Shown one piece after another: positions 1-5,793 of a DNA stretch of 6,362 nt. A program made the translations under genes and the position numbers. The notes beneath the pieces were generated by a model. The model ran no database searches. It saw nothing but the letters and a program-made list of their open reading frames with translations, and was not told the origin of the DNA. The DNA comes from Dehalococcoidales bacterium. Its GTDB lineage: Bacteria > Chloroflexota > Dehalococcoidia > Dehalococcoidales > RBG-16-60-22. Location: NCBI GenBank assembly GCA_023135135.1, contig JAGLTT010000046.1:1-6362 (forward strand), read 5' to 3'. Positions within the stretch are counted from its first letter, which is position 1, and every line of letters begins with the position of its first letter.

Positions 1-32
1 TACTCGATGAAGTGCTGCCGTCAGGGGTGACT

Positions 33-54
33 CGAACGTCAAACGAACGTCAAA
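33..54. repeat. Perfect tandem repeat, 2 x 11 bp
   Basis: The unit CGAACGTCAAA occurs twice back to back (33-43 and 44-54) with no mismatch, 22 nt before the tRNA gene. The period is not a multiple of three, so a duplication here would shift the frame of any gene entering from the left. Reading from position 3, one plus-strand frame stays open until a TAG at 84-86 inside the tRNA; another stops at 28-30. I cannot tell whether either is the tail of a real gene. No clear promoter for the tRNA is visible in positions 1-76. Confidence 0.75.
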
Positions 55-76
55 ACAGGGAAGTCCACGATGGTAT

Positions 77-148
77 GCCAGCGTAGCTCAGTGGTAGAGC
101 AGCGGTTTCGTAAACCGCCGGTCGATGGTTCGACTCCATTCGCTGGCT
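77..148 (+). tRNA. tRNA-Thr, anticodon CGT
   Basis: The sequence folds into a complete cloverleaf and decodes the threonine codon ACG. The 7-bp acceptor stem (77-83 with 141-147) is fully paired. The D-stem GCTC/GAGC (86-89 with 97-100) closes a 7-nt loop containing the GG pair. The anticodon stem is 102-106 with 114-118, and the loop 107-113 carries CGT at 109-111. The variable loop is 5 nt. The T-stem is 124-128 with 136-140 and has one G-T pair; the T-loop 129-135 begins TTCGA. The discriminator is T148. No CCA is encoded, so it must be added enzymatically. A T-rich tract (148-159) follows, but there is no separate terminator hairpin. Confidence 0.96.
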
Positions 149-168
149 TTTTCTATTTTCAGGGAAAG

Positions 169-957
169 CTACTCCTGCCGGCCGAAAGACCACATCGCCA
201 GGATAATCATAATGAATCCAAAGGCTGCCATTATGATGACATTTTCCCAGATGGTCATAGCGTGACCGAACAGGTATATGGTGAAGGGAGAGTCCGGCGG
301 ATTTCCCAGGACTAACCCTCGAATGGCGGCGACCCCATAGGAAGCCGGGTTTATTTTTACGATAAAGCTCATCCAGCCCGGCAGGTCCTGCATGGGAAAG
401 AAGACCCCGGACAGAAATATCATGGGGAACATCAGCATCTGCATGATGGCCTGGAAGGCCTCCGTGGACTTGATTCGCGATGCCAGCAGGATGCCCAGTG
501 AGCCCATGGAAGCCGCCAGCAGGAACATCAGCGGTATCAGCGCCAGGACTATCCAGATTGAAAGGGATACCTTGATAACGGGAGCCAGGACCAGTATCAT
601 TATCCCCTGGATGGTAGCGACTGTGGCCGCGCCCAGCGTCCTGCCCAGCGCTACCGAGATACGGCTGATGGGGGCCACCAGCACCTCTTTCAGGAAGCCG
701 AACTCCCGGTCCCAGACGACGGATACACCGGACATGAACGACCCCATAAGCACGGACATGCCGATGATGCCGGGGTACATGAACTGGATAAAATCGACTC
801 CCCCTCCCATCGGGCCGATACTGCGCTGAAGGCCGCTGCCGAAGATGAAAAGGAAGAAAACGGGGAATAACAGCGCGCTCAGCATGCGTGCCTTGTCATA
901 CCAGAAGCGTAGTACGTCCCGGTACCAGATAGTATAAACGCCGATTAAATTGTTCAT
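169..957 (-). CDS. ABC-2 type transporter permease (DrrB-like)
   Basis: This 262-residue integral membrane protein would be the channel half of an ABC exporter, working with the ATPase encoded just upstream. About six membrane segments are visible: roughly residues 26-41, 58-81, 107-128, 133-158, 168-187 and 238-257. Between segments 2 and 3 lies WDREFGFLKEVLVAPISR (82-99), the conserved ABC-2 cytoplasmic segment. FPMIFLSGVFFPMQDLP (177-193) and NPASYGVAAIRG (203-214) are also typical of DrrB/NodJ-type permeases, and the length is usual for the family. The ATG at 957 has an AGGA 7 nt upstream and lies 9 nt after the ATPase stop, so the two genes are very probably co-translated. Substrate cannot be read from sequence; drugs, lipids or other hydrophobic compounds are usual. 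The gene ends 20 nt from the converging tRNA-Thr with no clear terminator. Confidence 0.93.
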   Translation of the reverse strand: MNNLIGVYTIWYRDVLRFWYDKARMLSALLFPVFFLFIFGSGLQRSIGPMGGGVDFIQFMYPGIIGMSVLMGSFMSGVSVVWDREFGFLKEVLVAPISRISVALGRTLGAATVATIQGIMILVLAPVIKVSLSIWIVLALIPLMFLLAASMGSLGILLASRIKSTEAFQAIMQMLMFPMIFLSGVFFPMQDLPGWMSFIVKINPASYGVAAIRGLVLGNPPDSPFTIYLFGHAMTIWENVIIMAAFGFIMIILAMWSFGRQE

Positions 958-966
958 TCTTATGTC

Positions 967-1953
967 CTAGTGAGGCATACGCCCGCCGCCTTGCTGTCTC
1001 AGATGCTCCTTAATCGAGTCGCCGACTTCCTCCTCGCGGATTTCCCGGCCGGTAAGCTTGAGGAAGACATCCTCGAGCGTGGGGCGGCGCAGGCTGATAC
1101 TGGCTATTTTAATGCCGGATTCCTTGATAAAGACCGGCAGGAACTCCTCTCCATTGTCCACTTTGAAGGTGAGCTGGTCACCGTCCTTTCTCACTTCGGT
1201 CTGGTAGCGGGACTTAATTTCCTCGGCGGCTTTGCTATTATCGTCGGTTCTCACGTTTATAATGTCCTGGCCTACCATGCGTTTGAGTTTTATAGGGGTG
1301 TCCATAGCCACCAGCTTTCCTTGGTCAATGATGGCGATGCGGCTGGCTTTTTCAGCCTCGTCCATGTAGTGGGTGGTCAAGAAAACGGTGGTTCCCTCGC
1401 GCTTGCGGAGTTCCAGCACGTATTCCCAAATATGGTTACGCGTCTGGGGATCCAGCCCGAGTGTCGGCTCGTCGAGGAACAGTACCTTGGGATAGTGCAG
1501 CAGGCCTCTGGCCAGCTCCAGGCGGCGTTTCATGCCGCCGGAATAAGTGCGTACGAATTTTTTGCGTCTGTCCCAGAGGTCCACCATCTTGAGTACCTGC
1601 TCGATGCGCTCATTGCGTACGGAAACAGGCACGTTATAGACCATGGCATGAAACCGCAGGTTATGCAGGCCGGTGAGGCGGTCATCGAGGCTGGAGTCCT
1701 GAAAGACGAGGCCGATGGAATGGCGAACCTCGTTTTGCTGGCGTACCACGTCGAAGCCGTTAAGAGTAGCCTTGCCGGCAGTTGGCCTGGCGAGGGTGCA
1801 CAGGATATTAATGGTTGTAGTCTTGCCCGCCCCGTTGGGTCCCAGAAAACCGAAAATTTCGCCCTGATTAACGTTAAAACTGATGTCGTCAACCGCTGCT
1901 AGCTGACCGTACTTTTTAACCAGGTTTTCTACTTGAATGATGTGTTCAGGCAC
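967..1953 (-). CDS. ABC transporter ATP-binding protein (DrrA-like)
   Basis: This cytoplasmic ATPase powers the ABC-2 exporter formed with the next gene. Numbered from GTG 1953 (328 aa), it shows Walker A GPNGAGKT (38-45), Q-loop Q85, signature YSGGM (137-141, a family variant of LSGGQ), Walker B VLFLDEP (157-163), D-loop GLD (166-168) and switch histidine H195. The C-terminal region ends with [16 protein letters not shown] (289-304), the tail typical of DrrA/CcmA-like daunorubicin-resistance ATPases. An ATG at 2091 in the same frame would overlap padR by 131 nt and add 46 residues unlike the family. The GTG at 1953 lies 7 nt after the padR stop and gives a normal length, so I prefer it. Its Shine-Dalgarno is weak (GAG, 5 nt upstream), which suggests translational coupling to padR. 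Substrate is unknown. Confidence 0.94.
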   Translation of the reverse strand: MPEHIIQVENLVKKYGQLAAVDDISFNVNQGEIFGFLGPNGAGKTTTINILCTLARPTAGKATLNGFDVVRQQNEVRHSIGLVFQDSSLDDRLTGLHNLRFHAMVYNVPVSVRNERIEQVLKMVDLWDRRKKFVRTYSGGMKRRLELARGLLHYPKVLFLDEPTLGLDPQTRNHIWEYVLELRKREGTTVFLTTHYMDEAEKASRIAIIDQGKLVAMDTPIKLKRMVGQDIINVRTDDNSKAAEEIKSRYQTEVRKDGDQLTFKVDNGEEFLPVFIKESGIKIASISLRRPTLEDVFLKLTGREIREEEVGDSIKEHLRQQGGGRMPH

Positions 1954-1960
1954 GTAGGCT

Positions 1961-2458
1961 CTATTCTTTCCCCATGATGTCTTCAATTTCACGGCAGGCG
2001 CGGGAAACGGCCTCTCGGATATCTGTCCATTTCTCCGGTGCCAGCTTATGGGCCCTTCGGCTGATAAGATGTCCGAGATTCCTGAGTTCATGAATGGAAT
2101 TGTGAAATTCCTTATGGTCGCGCGGGCCCCACCAGTCTTTCATCTGGCCTTTTATCTTTTCTATGACGTCCTTCTGCTCCTTCAGGAAGTTCTTCCCCTC
2201 CTCGGTAATGGTATATACTTTTTTACCGTCACGCTCGGAGGCGCTGACATAGCCCATATCGTCAAGCATCTGGAGCGTGGGATAAACGCTGCCGGCGCTG
2301 GGAGTGTAAAAACCATGAAAAGTATCTTCCATGGCACGGATTATCTCGTAACCGTGACTCGGTTTATCTTTGAGAAGATTAAGAATGACATATTTAAGGT
2401 CGCCCTTTTCAAACAGGCGCGAGTGCCGTTCGAACGGCGGGAAGTGTCTGTTAAACAT
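1961..2458 (-). CDS. PadR family transcriptional regulator
   Basis: This 165-residue DNA-binding repressor is probably the local regulator of the exporter operon. Residues about 19-95 form the PadR winged helix: GDLKYVILNLLKDKPSHGYEI, then the recognition-helix segment SAGSVYPTLQMLDDMGYV (54-71), then the wing and ERDGKKVYTITEEGKNFL (75-92). The C-terminal helical part (about 95-165) is usual for dimerisation and ligand binding. A GTG at 2467 extends the frame by three codons, but it directly abuts the AGGAGG, leaving no spacing. The ATG at 2458 sits 9 nt from that site and is chosen. It is the first gene of a padR-ATPase-permease operon. A large palindrome over its promoter suggests autoregulation. 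PadR repressors of drug pumps (LmrR of Lactococcus is an example) release DNA when they bind drugs; the ligand here is unknown. Confidence 0.93.
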   Translation of the reverse strand: MFNRHFPPFERHSRLFEKGDLKYVILNLLKDKPSHGYEIIRAMEDTFHGFYTPSAGSVYPTLQMLDDMGYVSASERDGKKVYTITEEGKNFLKEQKDVIEKIKGQMKDWWGPRDHKEFHNSIHELRNLGHLISRRAHKLAPEKWTDIREAVSRACREIEDIMGKE

Positions 2459-2467
2459 AATGAACAC

Positions 2468-2473
2468 CCTCCT
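2468..2473 (-). promoter_or_regulatory. Ribosome binding site of padR
   Basis: The minus strand reads a perfect AGGAGG, with 9 nt to the ATG at 2458. The alternative GTG at 2467 immediately follows the AGGAGG and so cannot use it. This decides the padR start. Confidence 0.85.
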
Positions 2474-2503
2474 TGATATATAACGATATATCGTAACATA
2501 TCA
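2474..2503. promoter_or_regulatory. Probable PadR operator, 30-bp near-palindrome
   Basis: Thirteen of 15 base pairs match across the dyad. The centre is a perfect 12-bp palindrome ACGATATATCGT (2483-2494), and the outer arms are TGATAT and ATATCA. It covers the padR -10 box (2490-2495) and ends next to the AGGAGG, so a bound protein would block RNA polymerase. PadR-family regulators commonly bind AT-rich dyads in their own promoters. That PadR is the binder here is inferred from position and symmetry. Confidence 0.75.
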
Positions 2504-2518
2504 TAATGCGGTTGTCAA
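2490..2518 (-). promoter_or_regulatory. Promoter of padR-exporter operon
   Basis: On the minus strand, a perfect -35 TTGACA (2518-2513) is followed by a 17-nt spacer and TACGAT (2495-2490), a 4/6 match to TATAAT. Transcription would start near 2483, inside the palindrome, giving a leader of about 25 nt that includes the AGGAGG. Confidence 0.7.
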
Positions 2519-2554
2519 TAGTTCCGGGAGAAAAAAGATACACTTCCAGGGTTT

Positions 2555-3073
2555 CTATTTTTTTCTTACTCTGTACCTGATAATGGTCCTGGGGGCTTTG
2601 GCATCGGGGCGGGTGAGGTATTCTTCTTCATGTACGCCGACTATCTTATAGCCGTTATCGATAATGAAGCGGTGCAGTCGCTCGACCGAATTAGCCTCCT
2701 GTTCGTAAGACCCGTGGTGGAGTATCTGAGCAACGGTGCCGTATTCCCAGGTCTCTATTTTTATCTCGGCGCCGCCTACTTTCTGCGGGAGATAAACGGT
2801 ATCTTCGGGCACCGGCAGGCCGATGACGTTCGTCCATTCTTCCATGGGGGCGAGGTGAGCATCGGGGTAGCGGGCGCGGAGTCCAGCGATTTTAAACGCG
2901 GGGCCGCCGCTTTTCTTAAAGTCGAATTTCAGAGTATAAACGGAGCCGTAGAGGGCCGGCAGGACCTGCGCGAATACCTGCCCCGGCGTGCCTCTGGCGT
3001 AAACCGCCGCCATCTTCTGGGCTGGCATTTCCAGGATTTCCGGCTCGTTTCTTGACGATTTTCCAGGAGTCAT
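2555..3073 (-). CDS. GyrI-like small-molecule-binding domain protein
   Basis: This 172-residue stand-alone GyrI-like (SOUL/BacR effector-binding) protein is predicted to be cytoplasmic. The fold appears as two repeats: an N-terminal half with PEILEMPAQKMAAVYARGTPG (11-31) and a C-terminal half with ETWEYGTVAQILHHGSYEQE (107-126). GYKIVGVHEEEYLTRPD (141-157) is the family hallmark. Domains of this family bind hydrophobic drugs or toxins in multidrug regulators such as BmrR, and some stand-alone members hydrolyse cyclopropane-containing toxins. Which activity applies here cannot be decided. There is no DNA-binding domain. The ATG at 3073 has GGAGG about 10 nt upstream. The gene runs in the same direction as padR, 96 nt ahead of it, with a separate promoter for padR in the gap. 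No convincing terminator is seen, so read-through into padR is possible. It may buffer or destroy the compound sensed by PadR. Confidence 0.87.
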   Translation of the reverse strand: MTPGKSSRNEPEILEMPAQKMAAVYARGTPGQVFAQVLPALYGSVYTLKFDFKKSGGPAFKIAGLRARYPDAHLAPMEEWTNVIGLPVPEDTVYLPQKVGGAEIKIETWEYGTVAQILHHGSYEQEANSVERLHRFIIDNGYKIVGVHEEEYLTRPDAKAPRTIIRYRVRKK

Positions 3074-3116
3074 TCGTTTGTTTCCTCCGGCATCCGGACC
3101 GTGCGTAATTGCTTAT

Positions 3117-3146
3117 TTTGTAACATATATCACTCTCTGTCTGCAA
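3117..3146 (-). promoter_or_regulatory. Candidate promoter of the GyrI-like gene
   Basis: On the minus strand, TTGCAG (3146-3141) and TACAAA (3122-3117) are 18 nt apart, each a 4/6 match to consensus. The match is weak on its own. The layout parallels the padR promoter: in both, the spacer ends with a TGATAT-(AT)-GT stretch that runs into a -10 box beginning TAC. Confidence 0.45.
3120..3133. promoter_or_regulatory. Second PadR-like site (half operator)
   Basis: The sequence GTAACATATATCAC shares the 9-mer GTAACATAT, then ATCA after a 2-nt offset, with one arm of the padR operator (2493-2503). It lies between the -35 and -10 of the GyrI-like gene. The second arm is not conserved, so it would be a half site or a weaker site. 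Confidence 0.5.
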
Positions 3147-3154
3147 CTGAATAT

Positions 3155-3183
3155 TTGTGATTTGTTTCGGTTAATTATATAAT
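3155..3183 (+). promoter_or_regulatory. Promoter of the MFS transporter gene
   Basis: TTGTGA (3155-3160, 4/6 match) and a perfect TATAAT (3178-3183) are separated by 17 nt. Transcription would begin near 3190, giving a leader of about 115 nt to the proposed start at 3305. The -10 lies inside an 18-bp palindrome. Confidence 0.6.
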
Positions 3184-3187
3184 TAAC
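3170..3187. promoter_or_regulatory. Perfect 18-bp AT-rich palindrome in divergent promoter region
   Basis: GTTAATTATATAATTAAC is a perfect inverted repeat with no spacer. It contains TATAAT on both strands and covers the MFS -10 box. It could be an operator. It could also simply reflect the symmetry of AT-rich promoter DNA; the minus strand has no convincing -35 for the mirrored -10. Confidence 0.55.
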
Positions 3188-3208
3188 TCAAGTCTGACTT
3201 TACCAATT

Positions 3209-3223
3209 TCGTAATACGATATA
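3209..3223. promoter_or_regulatory. Possible third PadR-like site in the MFS leader
   Basis: An 11-nt inverted repeat TCGTA-A-TACGA (3209-3219) overlaps TACGATATA (3215-3223), a 9-mer also present on the minus strand of the padR operator core. It lies about 20-30 nt downstream of the predicted MFS transcription start, a position that would allow repression. The match is short and AT-rich, so chance is possible. Confidence 0.35.
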
Positions 3224-3260
3224 GCAGCAAGCCCTCGGTGATAATTAAGTTTGATGTTGT

Positions 3261-3284
3261 GCCGTCTGCTTTCGGGCGGACGGC
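3261..3284 (+). promoter_or_regulatory. Strong hairpin in the MFS 5' leader
   Basis: The 9-bp stem GCCGTCTGC / GCGGACGGC has one T-G pair and a 6-nt loop TTTCGG. It ends seven nt before the purine-rich ribosome site at 3292-3298. No T-run follows, so it is not an intrinsic terminator. Loop bases 3270-3273 (TTTC) can pair with GAAA at 3291-3294, a possible pseudoknot covering the ribosome site. I do not recognise it as a known riboswitch class. Confidence 0.5.
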
Positions 3285-3291
3285 AATCTTG

Positions 3292-3298
3292 AAAGGGA
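3292..3298 (+). promoter_or_regulatory. Ribosome binding site for the upstream MFS start
   Basis: AAAGGGA lies 6 nt before an ATT codon at 3305. The first ATG, at 3392, is preceded only by T-rich sequence with no Shine-Dalgarno. The site therefore favours initiation near 3305. Confidence 0.5.
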
Positions 3299-3304
3299 AC
3301 TACG

Positions 3305-4543
3305 ATTACACAACCTGAACCTAAAAAGCGTTCATTTCTCTGGAGTTCGCTCCCGTTTTTCATTATTGCGCATTCAGCGCATCATTTTTTAATGGCGCTC
3401 CAGCAGCCGCTGTTCCCCACCATGCGTGATTATTTCAAGATAGAGACGTACACGAAGGCTTCAACTATACCGATGGCTTTCGCTCTTGCCAGCGCCACCG
3501 GGCAGTTGCCGGCCGGCTGGTTCGCCGACCGCTTTGGGCCGGTTCCCCTCATCATGATTGGCACTCTGGGTGTGGCTGTAGCCGGCGTACTTGTCGGGCT
3601 TTCCGCCAACTTCGTTATGTTGATAATTACTCTGATGCTTATGGGCCTTTTGTCAGGGGGTTATCACCCGGCGGCGACACCGCTGATTTCCGCCTCAGTC
3701 GAGCCGCAGCTCCGCGGCCGGGCGCTTGGCTTTCATCTTGTCGGCGGGAACGCTGCCTTCTTCGTGGCACCGATTGTTGCCGCTGCTGTAGTCGGAGCAT
3801 TTGGAGAGGAAAGCGGGTGGCGGTATTCGTTCTTTATCCTCGCAGTACCAACTGTCGTATTCGGCTTGATTTTCTATGTTTATCTGTCGCGTCGTGGCGG
3901 CAAGGCTCACGTGGAGAAGGTGAAGCAGAGGATTACCGAGGAGAGACCCCCGCAGCCGGGATACAAGCGGCGGCTGATTGCCTTTTTAACGATGATGATA
4001 CTGGGCGGCGGCATCGGCATGTCGATTCTGCCCTTCCTTACGCTGTATATGACGGACGAGCTTGGAGCGTCAAATGCGATGGCCGGCGGGCTGATGGCAG
4101 TCGTATTTTCCTCGGGGCTCTGGGCCGGCCCGCTCGGCGGTTATATTTCGGATAAAATCGGCAGCGTAAAGGTAATTATCGCCACAGGTCTTCTTTCCGG
4201 CGTACTGATTTATGCTTTTAAACTGGTCGAGCTGGGTCCCAGCCTCTACGTCTTACTGTTTTTCCAGGGTCTTATTATGGCCCTGCGAATGCCGGTAACC
4301 GAGGTATTTATCATGACCCAGGCTCCCGGCAAACACCGTTCCAAGATTTTTGGTATTTACTATTCCACCATGCAGTATACGGGGGCTATATTCGTGCTGC
4401 CCGGCGGCTATTTACTGGAGAGGTTCGGCTTTGACACGATGTTCACGTGGGCGGCAGTCGGGGTTACGATAGTGGCGGTGATAACGGCGTTCTTCATATA
4501 TGACGCCAGGGACCATTATCGGGATGAAACGCAGGTTTCGTAG
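3305..4543 (+). CDS. MFS transporter, probable drug efflux carrier; likely ATT start
   Basis: This major facilitator superfamily carrier has about 12 membrane helices and would export small molecules using the proton gradient. Numbered from ATT 3305 (412 aa), motif A is GWFADRFG (71-78), a HPAA motif lies in GGYHPAATPLIS (118-129), and FHLVGGN (143-149) follows. A second motif A-like loop GGYISDKIG (278-286) sits in the C-terminal half. The HPAA and GGN motifs resemble the fosmidomycin-resistance (Fsr)-like group; the substrate is inferred only loosely. Start: the first ATG, 3392, is residue 30 and would cut helix 1 in half. The in-frame upstream codons encode PKKRSFLWSSLPFFIIAHSA and complete a normal helix 1 with a positive N-terminus. 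No ATG, GTG or TTG exists between 3392 and the in-frame TGA at 3290-3292, but ATT 3305 has a ribosome site at the right distance. A base error in the start codon is the main alternative; the conservative range is 3392-4543. Confidence 0.88.
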   Translation: MTQPEPKKRSFLWSSLPFFIIAHSAHHFLMALQQPLFPTMRDYFKIETYTKASTIPMAFALASATGQLPAGWFADRFGPVPLIMIGTLGVAVAGVLVGLSANFVMLIITLMLMGLLSGGYHPAATPLISASVEPQLRGRALGFHLVGGNAAFFVAPIVAAAVVGAFGEESGWRYSFFILAVPTVVFGLIFYVYLSRRGGKAHVEKVKQRITEERPPQPGYKRRLIAFLTMMILGGGIGMSILPFLTLYMTDELGASNAMAGGLMAVVFSSGLWAGPLGGYISDKIGSVKVIIATGLLSGVLIYAFKLVELGPSLYVLLFFQGLIMALRMPVTEVFIMTQAPGKHRSKIFGIYYSTMQYTGAIFVLPGGYLLERFGFDTMFTWAAVGVTIVAVITAFFIYDARDHYRDETQVS

Positions 4544-4551
4544 CCGTTATT

Positions 4552-5787
4552 TTATTCGCTGCCCTCTATCAGCTTTTCCCCGTACTCCAGTAAGAGTTTC
4601 TGCCGTTCCGGTGATACTTCCTGCAATTCAAGGTACTCTTTCAGCGCGGTGAGAGGTTTAATATCTTCACCGGTACGGTCGCCCAGTCTCAGGCGTGTCT
4701 CGCGCTGTATTTCGCGGGCAATGGTGGCGTAGTGGGCTTCTTTCAGGGCGTCCCGGATTTCGTTATTGCGGAGCTGCCCTTCAATCGTTGACGGCAGGCT
4801 GATATTCAGGCGCACCACGGAGTCTTTGACGTTTGTTTCCTGCCCGGCGATAGCCCGCAGCACGGTGGCGGTGGGGTCGAGGTCATCGGCTTCCGGGGCG
4901 ACATCTATGGTGAGAAAGCGGCGGGCGTTGACAGGGTGGAATTCAAAAGAGACCTGCCTTTTGCCGGCAGCGGGGTCCGAGTCGATATCTACCACGTAGA
5001 ATCCTTTTTCGTCGTTTTCCTCCCCGAAGTCCACGCGCTCCAGACTGCCGGCGTACACCACCGGCGGGTTCTCGGACAGTACCTGGTGTTTGTGAATGTG
5101 CCCCAGGGCTATGTAGTCGAAGGCCGGCAGGGCGATATTGCTGAGCAAAACGGCGGGCTCCTGCCCGATGGACATCAGACTTTCCGAACCGACCTTTGCC
5201 CCCGTGACCCAGACATGGGCGGCCAGTATGGCGGGCAGCGTAGTGTCGAGGGCGGCAGCTTTATCGGATATCACCCGGGTTAAAGCTTCCTGCATTCTCT
5301 GGTTGACCTGCTCCAGGCTGAGGTTTTTAGTATCCTCGTGACTGAGCAGGGTACTGCGTCTCAACCAGGGCAGAGAGACGACCTGCACAGTACCGCTGTC
5401 CGTCGGGATATTATAAATATCGGGTCGATTTGATGATACGTAGATATTCTTTACCGCCAGCGTATCGAAAATCTCGGTGGTGGTGGCCCTCCAGCTGGCA
5501 TTGGGCATGTCATGATTGCCCGCGAGCAGGAATACCGGGATGTTGCTTGTAGCCAGACGGTTGATGCGTTTGGCGAACTCCCGCTGCTGGGTCTGGCTGG
5601 GCTCGCGGGTCTTGTAGGCATCGCCGCAGAACAGTACCAGGTCCACATTATTTTCCAGGGCGTAGTCGATGAGCTGGTCGAGGGCAGAAAGAAAGTCGTT
5701 CAGGCGCGAGGACAGCCCGGTGGTGGGGTCGATACGCCCGTAGTTCTCGACGCCGAGGTGCAAATCCGCGAAGTGGATAATCTTCAC
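4552..5787 (-). CDS. sbcD: SbcD/Mre11-type DNA exonuclease subunit
   Basis: This 411-residue metallophosphoesterase-type nuclease is the SbcD subunit that, with the SbcC ATPase, processes DNA ends and hairpins in the cytoplasm. All the expected two-metal ligands are present: D8 and H10 in DLHLG, D56 in CGDAYK, N91 and H92 in AGNHDMP, H191 in AAHVW, and H230 and H232 in LGHIHKH. The conserved PPVVYAGSLERVDFGE (241-256) follows. Residues about 280-411 correspond to the capping and partner-binding C-terminal part. Length is normal and the gene looks intact. It starts at GTG 5787 (GTG AAG ATT ATC), directly giving the canonical KIIHFADLHLG; no useful Shine-Dalgarno precedes it. The usual sbcC partner is not adjacent: the MFS gene converges 8 nt from its end, and a divergent membrane protein gene lies upstream. 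sbcC must be elsewhere or absent. Confidence 0.93.
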   Translation of the reverse strand: MKIIHFADLHLGVENYGRIDPTTGLSSRLNDFLSALDQLIDYALENNVDLVLFCGDAYKTREPSQTQQREFAKRINRLATSNIPVFLLAGNHDMPNASWRATTTEIFDTLAVKNIYVSSNRPDIYNIPTDSGTVQVVSLPWLRRSTLLSHEDTKNLSLEQVNQRMQEALTRVISDKAAALDTTLPAILAAHVWVTGAKVGSESLMSIGQEPAVLLSNIALPAFDYIALGHIHKHQVLSENPPVVYAGSLERVDFGEENDEKGFYVVDIDSDPAAGKRQVSFEFHPVNARRFLTIDVAPEADDLDPTATVLRAIAGQETNVKDSVVRLNISLPSTIEGQLRNNEIRDALKEAHYATIAREIQRETRLRLGDRTGEDIKPLTALKEYLELQEVSPERQKLLLEYGEKLIEGSE

Positions 5788-5793
5788 TCTTCA

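Noticed and set aside
1..45. Second tRNA on the minus strand (a TTCGAGTC T-loop-like stretch)
   Set aside because: Only 3-4 bp of a T-stem can form, and no acceptor, anticodon or D arm can be found.
970..1902. Plus-strand 310-codon open frame over the ATPase gene
   Set aside because: It is a shadow of the ATPase gene on the other strand; its translation shows no recognisable domain, while the minus strand carries every ABC motif.
967..2091. Longer ATPase starting at ATG 2091 (374 aa)
   Set aside because: It would overlap padR by 131 nt, and the extra 46 residues do not resemble an ABC ATPase N-terminus. The GTG at 1953 fits the family length and the operon spacing.
2521..2557. Intrinsic terminator between the GyrI-like gene and padR
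   Set aside because: The minus strand has a six-T run, but only a 3-5 bp stem with G-T pairs precedes it; too weak to call.
4541..4554. Bidirectional terminator between the MFS gene and sbcD
   Set aside because: The gap is 8 nt with no inverted repeat; I see no hairpin spanning it.
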